DNA of 64,000 bases from Lachnospiraceae bacterium (GTDB lineage: Bacteria > Bacillota > Clostridia > Lachnospirales > Lachnospiraceae): NCBI GenBank assembly GCA_015056905.1, contig SVFI01000002.1:132758-196757 (forward strand), written 5' to 3'. The notes under the pieces are model-generated. The model had not been told where the DNA came from and searched no databases. It saw nothing but the letters and a program-made list of their open reading frames with translations. Positions 44,931-53,819 of the stretch are shown here, in pieces. Numbering within the stretch: position 1 is the stretch's first letter; the number at the start of each line of letters is the position of its first letter. The position numbers and the translations under genes were made by a program.

Positions 44931-46076
44931 CTATTTTCCCTCAAACATCTGCTTTAATTCTTTCATTACGTTCGGTCCGTCATATGCCTTGTAAATATCC
45001 GTCATTTCACGCGGAGAGCGCATTAACTCAACAATTGCCCGGGCCGCGTTATCAACAATCGCATCATCATTAGGAATAATAATACCGTTCTTTCCTTCCG
45101 GCATATATTTTTTTACATCTCCGACATCCGTCGTAATCACCGGTCTTGCGCAGGCAATACTCTCCAGCGTGGAAGTACAAGTCCCTTCAAACTTCGAAAT
45201 ATTGATTGTACAATCCGCCGCCGCTAAATATCTGCTCAATCCTTCTCCTGCTTCCACATATCCAACCATGCACATGCAGTCAGATAATTCATACTGCGCA
45301 ATAAGTTCTCTGAGCTTTTCTGAATCTTCACCGGTCCCAATAACAAAGAATCGAAAATCCGGAAGCTCTTCTCTCACCTTTTTAACAATTTCCGGGTACA
45401 GCAAAATACGTTTCGGATCGTCATCCAAACGTCCAAGATACAGGGCAACCTTTTCTGCCACATCAATATTTAAAATCTTTCTGGACTCTTCCTTGTCCAA
45501 GCTCCGGAAAAGACGCGTATCTATCGGGACTTTTCCATAATCAACCTTGTCTGCATACTTTTTGTATGCACGCTTGTAGTATGGCACTCCCACTTCGTCT
45601 CTCATCAAAACGACCAGCGTCCTGCGGGCAAGCTTGATAGATAACCTTTCCAGCTTCTGTAACATCCATCCTATTTTATTTCCGTAAAAAGTAATCGAAT
45701 ACTTTATGGAACCATGTACTATTTGATACAATTTCTCTCTCGCACTCTTTTTAAACAAAAACGGAAGCGTGTACTCAATCCTCTGACTATAAATGGCATC
45801 ATATTCATCTAACGCTTTTAAATACCGAAATTCATTTAAAAAGTAAAATATAGACAGCGGTCTTCTCTTATTCGTCGAAACAGGAATAAAATAGTACTTC
45901 TTACCCGCATACTCTCTTTCCTGCCTCTCACCTTTTTTTACTGTTTTATAGTCACCCGTTCCGAAAACCGTAATCTCACCATCATCACAAAATTTAATCA
46001 ATTGCTTGACATACTGTGTCACGCCTCCGGGAGAAATCTTATCCAAATCACTTGAATGTAATATCGCTATTTTCAT
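44931..46076 (-). CDS. GT4 glycosyltransferase
   Basis: A 381-residue GT-B enzyme. The N-terminal acceptor domain has SPGGVTQYVKQLIKF. The C-terminal domain has ALYLGRLDDDPKRILLYPEI, VGYVEAGEGLSRYL and SKFEGTCTSTLESIACARPV, with the E-x7-E glutamates. No membrane helices. It lies between the WecG/TagA enzyme and the second GT4, with gaps of 13 bp and 1 bp. It probably adds an early sugar of the repeat unit. Confidence 0.9.
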   Translation of the reverse strand: MKIAILHSSDLDKISPGGVTQYVKQLIKFCDDGEITVFGTGDYKTVKKGERQEREYAGKKYYFIPVSTNKRRPLSIFYFLNEFRYLKALDEYDAIYSQRIEYTLPFLFKKSAREKLYQIVHGSIKYSITFYGNKIGWMLQKLERLSIKLARRTLVVLMRDEVGVPYYKRAYKKYADKVDYGKVPIDTRLFRSLDKEESRKILNIDVAEKVALYLGRLDDDPKRILLYPEIVKKVREELPDFRFFVIGTGEDSEKLRELIAQYELSDCMCMVGYVEAGEGLSRYLAAADCTINISKFEGTCTSTLESIACARPVITTDVGDVKKYMPEGKNGIIIPNDDAIVDNAARAIVELMRSPREMTDIYKAYDGPNVMKELKQMFEGK

Positions 46077-46089
46077 ATCTTTCCCTACT

Positions 46090-46830
46090 TTATTTTTTGT
46101 ATTTTACAGCCAGCTTGAATATTTTCATATCGTCAATAATATATCTTTTAAACATACGTTTCGGCTCTTTCAACAATCTGTAAAACCATTCCAATCCGGC
46201 ATTACTCATCCATTTCGGTGCCCTCTTAACATTGCCGGCCTCAAAATCAATACTGGCTCCCAGGCCAAGTGAAACCGGTACTTGGAGCTCATCTCTATAC
46301 TTATATACAAACTTTTCCTGTTTTGGTGAGCCTAAAGCTGCAATTAAAATATCCGGTGAGGCCTGCCTCACCAGATTTATTGCCTTCTGTAATTCTTCCG
46401 GCTTCTTTTCAAATCCCAAAGGCGGCGAATACGTTCCAACCACCTGCAATCCCGAATACTTCTTTTTGAGATTCTCGGCCGCCTTATCCGCCACACCTTC
46501 TGCTGCGCCAAAGAAAAACATCGTAAAATTCTTTTTAGCTGCCATTTCACAAACTTTCGGGAAAAGGTCAGACCCTGATATTTTTTCAACAATAGGTGTC
46601 TTATACCATTTCGCAAACCATAACAAAGGTTTCCCGTCTACCAAAATCAAATCAGCATTATCATAAACTTCTTTAAACTCTTTATCATGTTCAAGCTTAA
46701 TAATATGATCTACATTCGGAGTCACTACATATGCATTCTTCTTTTGCCCGATAAGATTTTCAATGGCATCTAAAGCCTCCTGCATTGTAATATTATCAAC
46801 TTCCGTATTCATAAACTGCATTCGAGCCAT
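46090..46830 (-). CDS. WecG/TagA/CpsF-family glycosyltransferase (GT26)
   Basis: About 246 residues. Landmarks of the family: VVTPNVDHIIKLEHD near 37, DLILVDGKPLLWFAKWY, LGSPKQEKFVYKYRDEL and the C-terminal membrane-touching APKWMSNAGLEWFYRLLKEP. These enzymes add the second sugar (often ManNAc-type) to the lipid-linked primer. AAAGGTGA sits before the ATG at 46828-46830, better than the upstream GTG. It lies 13 bp before the GT4 and 19 bp after the dehydrogenase. Confidence 0.92.
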   Translation of the reverse strand: MARMQFMNTEVDNITMQEALDAIENLIGQKKNAYVVTPNVDHIIKLEHDKEFKEVYDNADLILVDGKPLLWFAKWYKTPIVEKISGSDLFPKVCEMAAKKNFTMFFFGAAEGVADKAAENLKKKYSGLQVVGTYSPPLGFEKKPEELQKAINLVRQASPDILIAALGSPKQEKFVYKYRDELQVPVSLGLGASIDFEAGNVKRAPKWMSNAGLEWFYRLLKEPKRMFKRYIIDDMKIFKLAVKYKK

Positions 46831-46849
46831 TACTATCACCTTTCGTACA

Positions 46850-48103
46850 TTAATCTCTCTGGAAAATATCTCTCGTGTATAATTTTTCTTTTACATCAGA
46901 CAGACATTCCTCATAGCGATTGGCAATAATCGCATCACTCATCTCTTTAAACTTTTCCAGGTTGTTTTCAACTTTACTTCCGAAAAAGGTTGTTCCGTCT
47001 TCCAGCGACGGCTCATAAACTACAACCGTTGCGCCTTTCGCCTTGATTCTTTTCATAATTCCCTGTATACTGCTCTGCCTGAAATTATCGGAATTACATT
47101 TCATCGTCAGACGATACACACCTATCACACATTTCTTCTCTTCTTCGGCGCTGAAACAATCCCGCTCGGAATAGTCATAATATCCGGCTTTTTTGAGCAC
47201 TCTGTCCGCAACGAAATCTTTTCTCGTCTTGTTTGATTCTACGATTGCCTCAATTAAATTTTCCGGAACATCTTTATAATTTGCCAATAACTGACGGGTA
47301 TCTTTCGGCAGGCAATATCCGCCGTAACCAAAGGACGGATTATTATAATATGCACCGATTCGCGGATCCAGACATACCCCGTCAATAATCTGTTTTGTGT
47401 CCAGCCCTTTCATTTCAGCATACGTATCAAGCTCATTAAAATAACTTACGCGAAGTGCAAGATACGTATTTGCAAACAGTTTTACCGCCTCTGCCTCTGT
47501 CAGTCCCATGATCAAGGTATCAATACTTTCCTTAATAGCTCCTTCCTGCAGTAAAGAGGCAAATACTTCTGCTTCCTTTACTAATCTCTGATCAGATAAC
47601 TCTGTGCCCACAACAATTCTTGAAGGGTACAAATTGTCATACAAAGCCTTGGACTCCCTCAAAAACTCAGGCGAGAAGATAATATTCTCACACCCGGTTT
47701 TTTCACGAATCGATTTGGTATAACCGACAGGAATCGTTGATTTGATTACCATCGTAGCCTTGCTGTTATATTTCATTACAAGCTCAATCACCGCCTCAAC
47801 TGCCGAGGTATCAAAATAATTTTTCTGTGAATCATAATTCGTCGGTGCCGCAATTACTACAAAATCTGCGTCTTTGTATGCTTTTTCCGCATCAAGTGTC
47901 GCTGTCAGATTCAACTCTTTTTCCGCAAGATATTTCTCGATATACTCATCCTGAATCGGCGACTTTCTATTATTAATCATGTCAACTTTTTCAGGCACAA
48001 TATCCACCGCATAAACTATGTTTTTTTGCGCGAGAAGTACAGCCATTGACAATCCGACATATCCTGTTCCTGCTACTGCTACTACATACTTATTATCAAT
48101 CAT
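46850..48103 (-). CDS. ugd: UDP-glucose 6-dehydrogenase-family enzyme
   Basis: A 417-residue nucleotide-sugar dehydrogenase. NAD-binding [45 protein letters not shown] and the catalytic cysteine in [15 protein letters not shown] are all present. It oxidises the C-6 alcohol of UDP-glucose to UDP-glucuronic acid; a UDP-ManNAc or GDP-mannose dehydrogenase is less likely from the motifs. It provides the acidic sugar of the polymer. Gene neighbours are Wzz (30 bp upstream) and the GT26 enzyme. Confidence 0.9.
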   Translation of the reverse strand: MIDNKYVVAVAGTGYVGLSMAVLLAQKNIVYAVDIVPEKVDMINNRKSPIQDEYIEKYLAEKELNLTATLDAEKAYKDADFVVIAAPTNYDSQKNYFDTSAVEAVIELVMKYNSKATMVIKSTIPVGYTKSIREKTGCENIIFSPEFLRESKALYDNLYPSRIVVGTELSDQRLVKEAEVFASLLQEGAIKESIDTLIMGLTEAEAVKLFANTYLALRVSYFNELDTYAEMKGLDTKQIIDGVCLDPRIGAYYNNPSFGYGGYCLPKDTRQLLANYKDVPENLIEAIVESNKTRKDFVADRVLKKAGYYDYSERDCFSAEEEKKCVIGVYRLTMKCNSDNFRQSSIQGIMKRIKAKGATVVVYEPSLEDGTTFFGSKVENNLEKFKEMSDAIIANRYEECLSDVKEKLYTRDIFQRD

Positions 48104-48133
48104 ATTCTCTTTTCTCCGTTTAAAATCACATCA

Positions 48134-49600
48134 CTAATATACGATAACACAACCGATTAAATTGATATCATGCTGTGCACATATCTCTATTTCTTTTTTA
48201 ACTTCTGTATAAAGAGATGCTTCCGCTTTCTCTATCATAACCAAATGCCCGATTTGAACCATTCTCTGCAGCGCCTCAGCATTATACAGAACAGAATCAG
48301 ACCATACAAGTTCAATATCGTCATTATTTAATTTCTCAGCAATTGCTTCCATTACCTTCTTCTCTTCATTGCCACAAACAGCGCCCGCAAACATAACCTG
48401 CTTACTGTCTGCTTTTTGAGCAGCAATGCGGATATTCGCCGCTATCATTTCAAGCGCCTCTTCACGCTCAAAATAACGCTGATTAAAATGTCTTATTTTC
48501 AGGAAAAATTTGTCAACAAATGCAAACCATTTCTTTTTATTCGCATCATATGACGGTACGCTGCCAAGTAATTTATTCTTGAAGATTTTCTCGAAGTCAT
48601 CTTCCAAACGCAATTTTCCTGCAAACAAATAAACAACTACCCATACAGCAAAAGCAATAAAAGCGCCTCCCAAAAAGCCGATTATCAAATACTTCACATC
48701 AACTTTCGCCGTAGGTGTTACTTTCGGTTCGCTAACTGCCGCTTCACCGGATTCCTTGCATCCTTCTTCCTGCTCTTTATTCAACACGTTAATGTATGTT
48801 TTCTGATTATTGTTAAACTTATCTAAGATAGGCGCTAATCCTATTCCACATGCGTAACATCTGTCTACACTCTCTTTTTGTTCGACTAAAAGTTCAGGAC
48901 TGTTCGTTTTATACACAACATCCTGAAGCAATACAATTTCATGCTCGCCAAACATGCTGTTCACGTTTGCTTTATTATCTTCAACCGCTTTTTTAACAAT
49001 TTCTTTCAATTGCATACATGTATCTTCATCTTGCGCACGCACATATATAGAAAAGACACCTGCAGCTTTATCCGTGTCACTTGTCTCCGTATTATCAATC
49101 AGTTCCATTGCATACGGTTTTACATTCTCATCTGCAATGACATTCTTTATCTGCTTTGCAAACTCCTCCGTCTGAACAACAGCATTGTAAGCTTCAACCA
49201 TTGCAACAATATTGTTGTTTCCTTCAATCACCGGATACTCCACAACATAACCGTTCTCAACATAATAGCTGATTTCACCTTCGAAAAAACTATTCGAGTT
49301 CATCTGCATAAGCGGAGAATACTCATTGTAATTACACATTTCTTCATATATTTGTACATATTCAAGATAGGTATTAACCGCCTGAAGTTCTTCATACGTC
49401 AGATTGTTTCTTAAATCTTCCGCAGTAACTTGACTTGTGACACCACTCTGTTCTGCTACTTTAGCACTTTTGTAATAACCAAATCCACCTGCTAAGAGTG
49501 CAAAAATAACAGCCCAAAGCAGAATACTTCTCCACTTCAGACAAACGGCCCAAAACATGTCCCATAAATTAATTTCTCTTTCTGCAAAATTGTTTTCCAT
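48134..49600 (-). CDS. Wzz-type chain-length protein fused to a degenerate BY-kinase-like domain
   Basis: A 488-residue protein. Two membrane helices (about 23-42, and 305-330 with FLGGAFIAFAVWVVVYLFAG) enclose a ~260-residue outer coiled region, the Wzz/CpsC topology. The last ~130 residues resemble the fold of a CpsD/BY kinase: FEREEALEMIAANIRIAAQK, then a strand where Walker A should be, and a C-terminal AQHDINLIGCVIVY. However, the P-loop is replaced by FAGAVCGNEEKKV, and neither Walker B nor a tyrosine cluster is seen. It is therefore probably a non-catalytic regulator of chain length. No separate CpsD or CpsB-type phosphatase is encoded in the window. Confidence 0.85.
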   Translation of the reverse strand: MENNFAEREINLWDMFWAVCLKWRSILLWAVIFALLAGGFGYYKSAKVAEQSGVTSQVTAEDLRNNLTYEELQAVNTYLEYVQIYEEMCNYNEYSPLMQMNSNSFFEGEISYYVENGYVVEYPVIEGNNNIVAMVEAYNAVVQTEEFAKQIKNVIADENVKPYAMELIDNTETSDTDKAAGVFSIYVRAQDEDTCMQLKEIVKKAVEDNKANVNSMFGEHEIVLLQDVVYKTNSPELLVEQKESVDRCYACGIGLAPILDKFNNNQKTYINVLNKEQEEGCKESGEAAVSEPKVTPTAKVDVKYLIIGFLGGAFIAFAVWVVVYLFAGKLRLEDDFEKIFKNKLLGSVPSYDANKKKWFAFVDKFFLKIRHFNQRYFEREEALEMIAANIRIAAQKADSKQVMFAGAVCGNEEKKVMEAIAEKLNNDDIELVWSDSVLYNAEALQRMVQIGHLVMIEKAEASLYTEVKKEIEICAQHDINLIGCVIVY

Positions 49601-49653
49601 TCTTTTTCTCCTTCAAATCACAAATACCGCGTATATCGCAATCTCCGTAAATT

Positions 49654-51078
49654 CTATTTTGCTCCTCTTCCAAACAGCACAACTCCTACTGTCTGGAACA
49701 ATATTTTAAAATCCAATGTCAGTGACCAGTGGTCGATATAATCAAGATCCATTTTTACCACATCTTCAAATTCTGTTACCTTGCCGCGGCCCTTAACCTG
49801 CCACATACCGGTAAGTCCCGGCGTAATACTCATTCTTCTGCGGAAATGGTTGCTGTACTGCTCAAACTCATCCTCAGTCGGCGGTCTTGTTCCCACAAGA
49901 CTCATGTCTCCTTTGAGCACATTAAAGAACTGAGGGAATTCATCGATACTTGTTTTACGGATGAAACGCCCCACTTTTGTGATACGCGGATCATTTTCCA
50001 TCTTAAACATCAGCCCGTCAGACATCTCATTCTGTGCCGCAAGTTCTTTTTTCCGTTCCTCTGCATCGATATACATAGAGCGGAATTTGAGAATCTTAAA
50101 TCGTCTTCCGTTCTTTCCGATACGGGTCTGCGCAAAAAATACCGGTCCTCTGGACTCTATCTTAATCGCCAAAGCCACAAACGGTGTCAGCAGTATCGTA
50201 AACAGGCTTCCCACCAATCCGCCGAGAATATCAATCAAACGCTTGATAAGCATTCGCCGATAATCGAAATACTGCATAGAGAACGTCATAACCGCATAGC
50301 CTGCAAAATCACCTGCTGTTTTGCCGGAAAGATTGAGTTCCTTCATCTCCACATTGTAATGGCACACTACGCCCATCGTCTGGAAATCGAGGATGTAGGA
50401 ACGCACTTCCTTGGCCGGAATGCCCGGGAGATACATAAACACCTGATCAAGCGGCATCTGCCTTGAAACTTCAAAAAGGTCATGCTTGCCCGCCACTACA
50501 GGAATTCCCATAATCTCTTCCCCTTCGAAATCCGAGTCGAGAATTGCTATGGACGTCACCTCATAGTTCCACGGTTTGGAAGCGAGAATGCGCTTAATCA
50601 GCTCTTCCGCATAATCGCCCTCCGTCACAACCATAACCTTATCACTGCTGTTACTCTTTTGATAATAGCGGAGCATAAAGCTTTTGAAAGCACAATGCGC
50701 CCCCATCGTATATAGGAGATTCGCGACCGCAAAGTAACCGAACGTCAATCGCGAGTAATCTCCCGCCACATGTGTAATATACATGATGCATGCCACCGCT
50801 GCCATCATAACAATGTCGTATTTCACAATTGCAACAAACTCGACAAAAACACCACGTTTAAAAAATCCTCTGTTCCAATCTGCAAGGACGTTATAAAGCA
50901 AACTGAACAGCATCATATAAATCCCAACCGTATAATGCACCTGCATGGAAAGCGCCTGCTGCACGTTTCCAAATCGCAAAACAAGAGCCGTCACCAGTGC
51001 CGCAATCACGCACAGCAAATCAATCAATATTAAACTGTATGTCTCTAAAAGTCTTCCCTTTCGATTAATCGCCTGCAT
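49654..51078 (-). CDS. Polyprenyl glycosylphosphotransferase (priming enzyme)
   Basis: A 474-residue priming enzyme. Four N-terminal helices (to ~125) are followed by a CoA-binding-like domain (KVMVVTEGDYAEELIKRILA). A fifth hydrophobic segment follows near 275-300, then the catalytic bac_transf domain with FAQTRIGKNGRRFKILKFRS, RFIRKTSIDEFPQFFNVLKG and SLVGTRPPTEDEFEQY. It loads the first sugar-phosphate (glucose- or galactose-1-P most often) onto undecaprenyl phosphate. GGGGAGA precedes the ATG. Its position as second gene of the operon is normal for Gram-positive EPS loci. Confidence 0.93.
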   Translation of the reverse strand: MQAINRKGRLLETYSLILIDLLCVIAALVTALVLRFGNVQQALSMQVHYTVGIYMMLFSLLYNVLADWNRGFFKRGVFVEFVAIVKYDIVMMAAVACIMYITHVAGDYSRLTFGYFAVANLLYTMGAHCAFKSFMLRYYQKSNSSDKVMVVTEGDYAEELIKRILASKPWNYEVTSIAILDSDFEGEEIMGIPVVAGKHDLFEVSRQMPLDQVFMYLPGIPAKEVRSYILDFQTMGVVCHYNVEMKELNLSGKTAGDFAGYAVMTFSMQYFDYRRMLIKRLIDILGGLVGSLFTILLTPFVALAIKIESRGPVFFAQTRIGKNGRRFKILKFRSMYIDAEERKKELAAQNEMSDGLMFKMENDPRITKVGRFIRKTSIDEFPQFFNVLKGDMSLVGTRPPTEDEFEQYSNHFRRRMSITPGLTGMWQVKGRGKVTEFEDVVKMDLDYIDHWSLTLDFKILFQTVGVVLFGRGAK

Positions 51079-51101
51079 CGTTTCTTAAGTCTCCCCTGAA
51101 T

Positions 51102-51983
51102 TTATACCGTACGAAGTTTCTTTCTCTGCGCCTCTTCGCTCTCTGACATATATTTCACACCGTCACCGAGCGCTTCGTATACATTCTGGATACGCTTGTT
51201 GAGCATGTCCATCGCATGCACTTCCAAACTCGCCTTGTGATCGCTTCCCCACATGCTGTGTGACAGAGTTACATGTCTCTCAATCACGCAGGCTCCGAGT
51301 ACTGCTGCAGCAATCGAAGGCTCCAGGTTCTCTTCGTGTCCGCTGTAACCGACGAGACAATCAAATCTGTTTCGAAGTGTCTCAATCATACGGAGATTCA
51401 AATCTTTGACCGGTGCAGGATATGCACTGTTCGTATGAAGTAAGATATAATCTCCGTGCCCGTACTTCTCAAGCACTTCCACCGCATGGTCTACTTCTTC
51501 CATCGTTGTCATACCGGTGGAAAGAATCACAGGCTTACCTGATTTGGCAGCCTCCGCAATCATCTCATCCCTGCCGTTGGAGGCACTTGCCACCTTGATA
51601 TACGGAATGTCGTAATTTAATAAAAACTCAAGACTCGGCATATCCCACGGAGACGCACTCCATGTCATACCCTTATCCTTACAGTAAGCATCGATAATGT
51701 CGTACTGCTCTTTCTCAAATTCTACTCTGTATTTGTACTCAAGATAAGTCATCTCACCCCATGGTGTGGAGCGCGGAACTTTTTTCTGTTCCTCCGGAAC
51801 CGCAAGCTCCGGTGTTCTCTTCTGGAACTTGACATTATGCCAACCCGTCGCGTTCGCCGCATCCATAAGCTTCTTTGCAATGTCAATGTCGCCGTTGTGA
51901 TTAATTCCTATCTCCGCAATCATATACGGACGACTCGTTTCATTTACGATATAATTTCCGATTTTAATCTCTTTGTTTGCCAT
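51102..51983 (-). CDS. NeuB-family nonulosonate synthase lacking the SAF domain
   Basis: A 293-residue TIM barrel of the sialic acid synthase family. MIAEIGINHNGDIDIAKKLM opens the barrel; FQKRTPELAV, SASPWDMPSLEFL, LLHTNSAYPAP, YSGHEENLEPSIAA and WGSDHKASLE follow in family order. These enzymes condense phosphoenolpyruvate with a hexosamine-type substrate to a nine-carbon sugar acid. Typical NeuB proteins are ~340-350 residues and end in an antifreeze-like SAF domain; here the protein stops at about the end of the barrel. Neither a CMP-sialate synthetase nor a UDP-GlcNAc epimerase is visible. AAGGAG precedes the ATG, and a promoter lies 40-70 bp upstream. Confidence 0.88.
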   Translation of the reverse strand: MANKEIKIGNYIVNETSRPYMIAEIGINHNGDIDIAKKLMDAANATGWHNVKFQKRTPELAVPEEQKKVPRSTPWGEMTYLEYKYRVEFEKEQYDIIDAYCKDKGMTWSASPWDMPSLEFLLNYDIPYIKVASASNGRDEMIAEAAKSGKPVILSTGMTTMEEVDHAVEVLEKYGHGDYILLHTNSAYPAPVKDLNLRMIETLRNRFDCLVGYSGHEENLEPSIAAAVLGACVIERHVTLSHSMWGSDHKASLEVHAMDMLNKRIQNVYEALGDGVKYMSESEEAQRKKLRTV

Positions 51984-52021
51984 GATGTTCTCCTTATTTA
52001 TTTTAGAGCATTATCTATTAC

Positions 52022-52051
52022 ATTTTACACCCAAACCATAGTATTTGTAAA
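52022..52051 (-). promoter_or_regulatory. Candidate promoter of the main polymer operon
   Basis: Minus strand TTTACA (52046-52051) and TAAAAT (52022-52027), spacer 18 bp, 39 bp before the NeuB-like start. It lies directly after the terminator of the preceding regulator gene, as expected for the head of the operon that runs to about 35 kb. Confidence 0.5.
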
Positions 52052-52066
52052 GCAAACGAAAAATAA

Positions 52067-52105
52067 AAATACCTGTCTGTGTAGTCGCCCCGCAGACAGG
52101 TATTT
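52067..52105 (-). terminator. Terminator of the Spo0A-C-like gene
   Basis: A perfect 13-bp stem (AAATACCTGTCTG / CAGACAGGTATTT) with a 13-nt loop, ten bases past the gene's stop. The minus strand continues TTATTTTT, a good T-tract. Confidence 0.92.
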
Positions 52106-52114
52106 AAATCAAAA

Positions 52115-52510
52115 CTATTTATATTCTTTTCTCGGGTAATCCCCTGAATAATGCATCTGCACTTCATCTGCGAGTCTTGCAATATACTCGCTGTTCGTAG
52201 GCCTTCCTTTGCCCGTAGCTGCAGAAAATCCAAACATCTCTTCCATCGCATCCATGTTGCCGCGCTGCCATGAAACTTCTATCGCATTCCGAATCGCCCT
52301 TTCCACTTTCTGTCCTGTCGTTTTAAACTGTTTAGCGATATCCGGGTACAGCAGTTTTGTCACGCTGCTTACCATCTCCATATCATCTGATGTCATAAGC
52401 ACTGCAGTCCTTATGTAATGATATCCTTTCAGATGTGCAGGAACTCCCAGCTCCAGCATCATTTTAGTTACATAGCTTCTCTTACTACGCGTTTCGTCAT
52501 TATTTTTCAT
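52115..52510 (-). CDS. Stand-alone Spo0A C-terminal-type DNA-binding regulator
   Basis: A 131-residue protein almost wholly made of the Spo0A effector domain. VTKMMLELGVPAHLKGYHYI, then TGQKVERAIRNAIEVSWQRG (recognition helix region) and GRPTNSEYIARLADEVQ match the Spo0A C-terminal domain closely. The phosphoacceptor receiver domain is absent, so DNA binding is not controlled by phosphorelay within the chain. It has its own terminator and lies between manC and the polymer operon. A sequence resembling an 0A box lies about 100 bp upstream. A dedicated regulator of the glycan locus that competes for Spo0A-type sites is a reasonable inference. Confidence 0.9.
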   Translation of the reverse strand: MKNNDETRSKRSYVTKMMLELGVPAHLKGYHYIRTAVLMTSDDMEMVSSVTKLLYPDIAKQFKTTGQKVERAIRNAIEVSWQRGNMDAMEEMFGFSAATGKGRPTNSEYIARLADEVQMHYSGDYPRKEYK

Positions 52511-52605
52511 TGTGCACCTTCTGTCTATGAATTATTATGAAATGGATTTTCATGCGACTAAAACATATCATATTCTCTTTTTTTCGATATGTCTAATCAT
52601 TTTCA

Positions 52606-52614
52606 TCGACAAAA
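52606..52614 (-). promoter_or_regulatory. Possible 0A-box upstream of the Spo0A-C-like gene
   Basis: The minus strand reads TTTTGTCGA, close to the Spo0A-box core TTTGTCGA. An adjacent partial copy (GTCGAA, 52615-52620) lies next to it. Both stand between manC and the Spo0A-C gene, which suggests autoregulation. Short motifs like this occur by chance. Confidence 0.4.
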
Positions 52615-52629
52615 TTCGACTCCGGACGA

Positions 52630-53718
52630 TTACAAGAAACTTTCCAAACCTTTCTCCGCCAGCATATCCACTATTTTTTTGACATCCTGCGCCCTGTTTT
52701 TATCGCAGATTAAAATTGCATCTTTTTCCTGCACAACAATCACATCCCGGATTCCTATTGTCGCAATCATCTTGTCGGTTCCGTATAAAATACAATTCAT
52801 TGTGTCAATATTTACCTGCTCGCCGTAAACAACATTCCCATTCTCATCCGCCGGTTTCATGATGCTGAGCATATCCAAACTTCCGATGTCATTCCATCCG
52901 AAATCACCGGCGATCATAATGACATCCCGGCTCCGTTCCATAATTCCGTAGTCAATAGAAATCTTCGGGATTTCAGGATAAATTTTTTGGATAACATCCG
53001 CTTCCTGCGGTGTTCCCATCGCCTCACCGATTCTTGTCAGGCACTCATAAATATCCGGCAAAAGTTCTTCAAATTTCTTAAGAATCGTAGATGCTTTCCA
53101 GATAAACATTCCGCTGTTCCATGCATAGTTCCCGCTCGCAAGATAATCTTTCGCTGTCTCTTCATCCGGCTTTTCGACAAATTCTTTCACTTTGCGGTAC
53201 TGCTTTCCGCTCTCACCAACCATTACCCCGTCGCCGCTTTCCGTGCAGATATATCCATACCCCGTCGCCGGAAAAGTCGGCTCAATCCCGATCGTAACGA
53301 GCATATCCGTTTCCTCTGCCGCCGTGATAGCTGCATCCATAACGCGTGTAAACTCCTCCGTATCCTTTACAAACTGATCGGATGGGAGGATACACATAAT
53401 ACCGTCTTCATATTTTTTCACGATTTCCATCGCCGCATATCCGATGCAGGCAGCTGTATTTCTCGCCGCCGGTTCCGCAAGAATGCGCTCCGGTGCCATT
53501 CTTCCTGCCGTCTCCGTTTTCATAAGCTTCGCCTGTGTCTCGTTCGTTACGATAAAAATATTTTCTTTTCCGACAGAAGACGCAATACGGTCAATCGTCT
53601 CATTGACCATAATATCCTTCCCGCTCAGATTTAAAAGCTGTTTCGGGCGTTCCTTCCGACTCAAAGGCCAGAATCTGGTGCCGCCACCGCCCGCCATAAT
53701 TACACCGTATGTTTTCAT
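52630..53718 (-). CDS. manC: Mannose-1-phosphate guanylyltransferase
   Basis: A 362-residue GDP-mannose pyrophosphorylase. GVIMAGGGGTRFWPLSRKER is the nucleotide-binding signature. LAEPAARNTAACIGYAA, FVEKPDEETA, GNYAWNSGMFIWKA and GDFGWNDIGSLDML follow in the expected order. There is no C-terminal cupin isomerase domain, so it is the single-function type, unlike the fusion at 30 kb. GAGG precedes the ATG. It makes GDP-mannose for gmd and for mannosyl transfer. Confidence 0.93.
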   Translation of the reverse strand: MKTYGVIMAGGGGTRFWPLSRKERPKQLLNLSGKDIMVNETIDRIASSVGKENIFIVTNETQAKLMKTETAGRMAPERILAEPAARNTAACIGYAAMEIVKKYEDGIMCILPSDQFVKDTEEFTRVMDAAITAAEETDMLVTIGIEPTFPATGYGYICTESGDGVMVGESGKQYRKVKEFVEKPDEETAKDYLASGNYAWNSGMFIWKASTILKKFEELLPDIYECLTRIGEAMGTPQEADVIQKIYPEIPKISIDYGIMERSRDVIMIAGDFGWNDIGSLDMLSIMKPADENGNVVYGEQVNIDTMNCILYGTDKMIATIGIRDVIVVQEKDAILICDKNRAQDVKKIVDMLAEKGLESFL

Positions 53719-53754
53719 GACTTTTACCTCGTTTCATTTTTGTTGTTTTTATAA

Positions 53755-53783
53755 TTGTGATTTTTCTAAAAATAGGATATACT
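53755..53783 (+). promoter_or_regulatory. Promoter of the YuiD-like gene
   Basis: TTGTGA (53755-53760) and TATACT (53778-53783) with a 17-bp spacer, 36 bp before the start codon, in the divergent gap to manC. Confidence 0.55.
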
Positions 53784-53819
53784 AATTGTGGTTGAAATGC
53801 AAACAAATGAGGGTTTATC

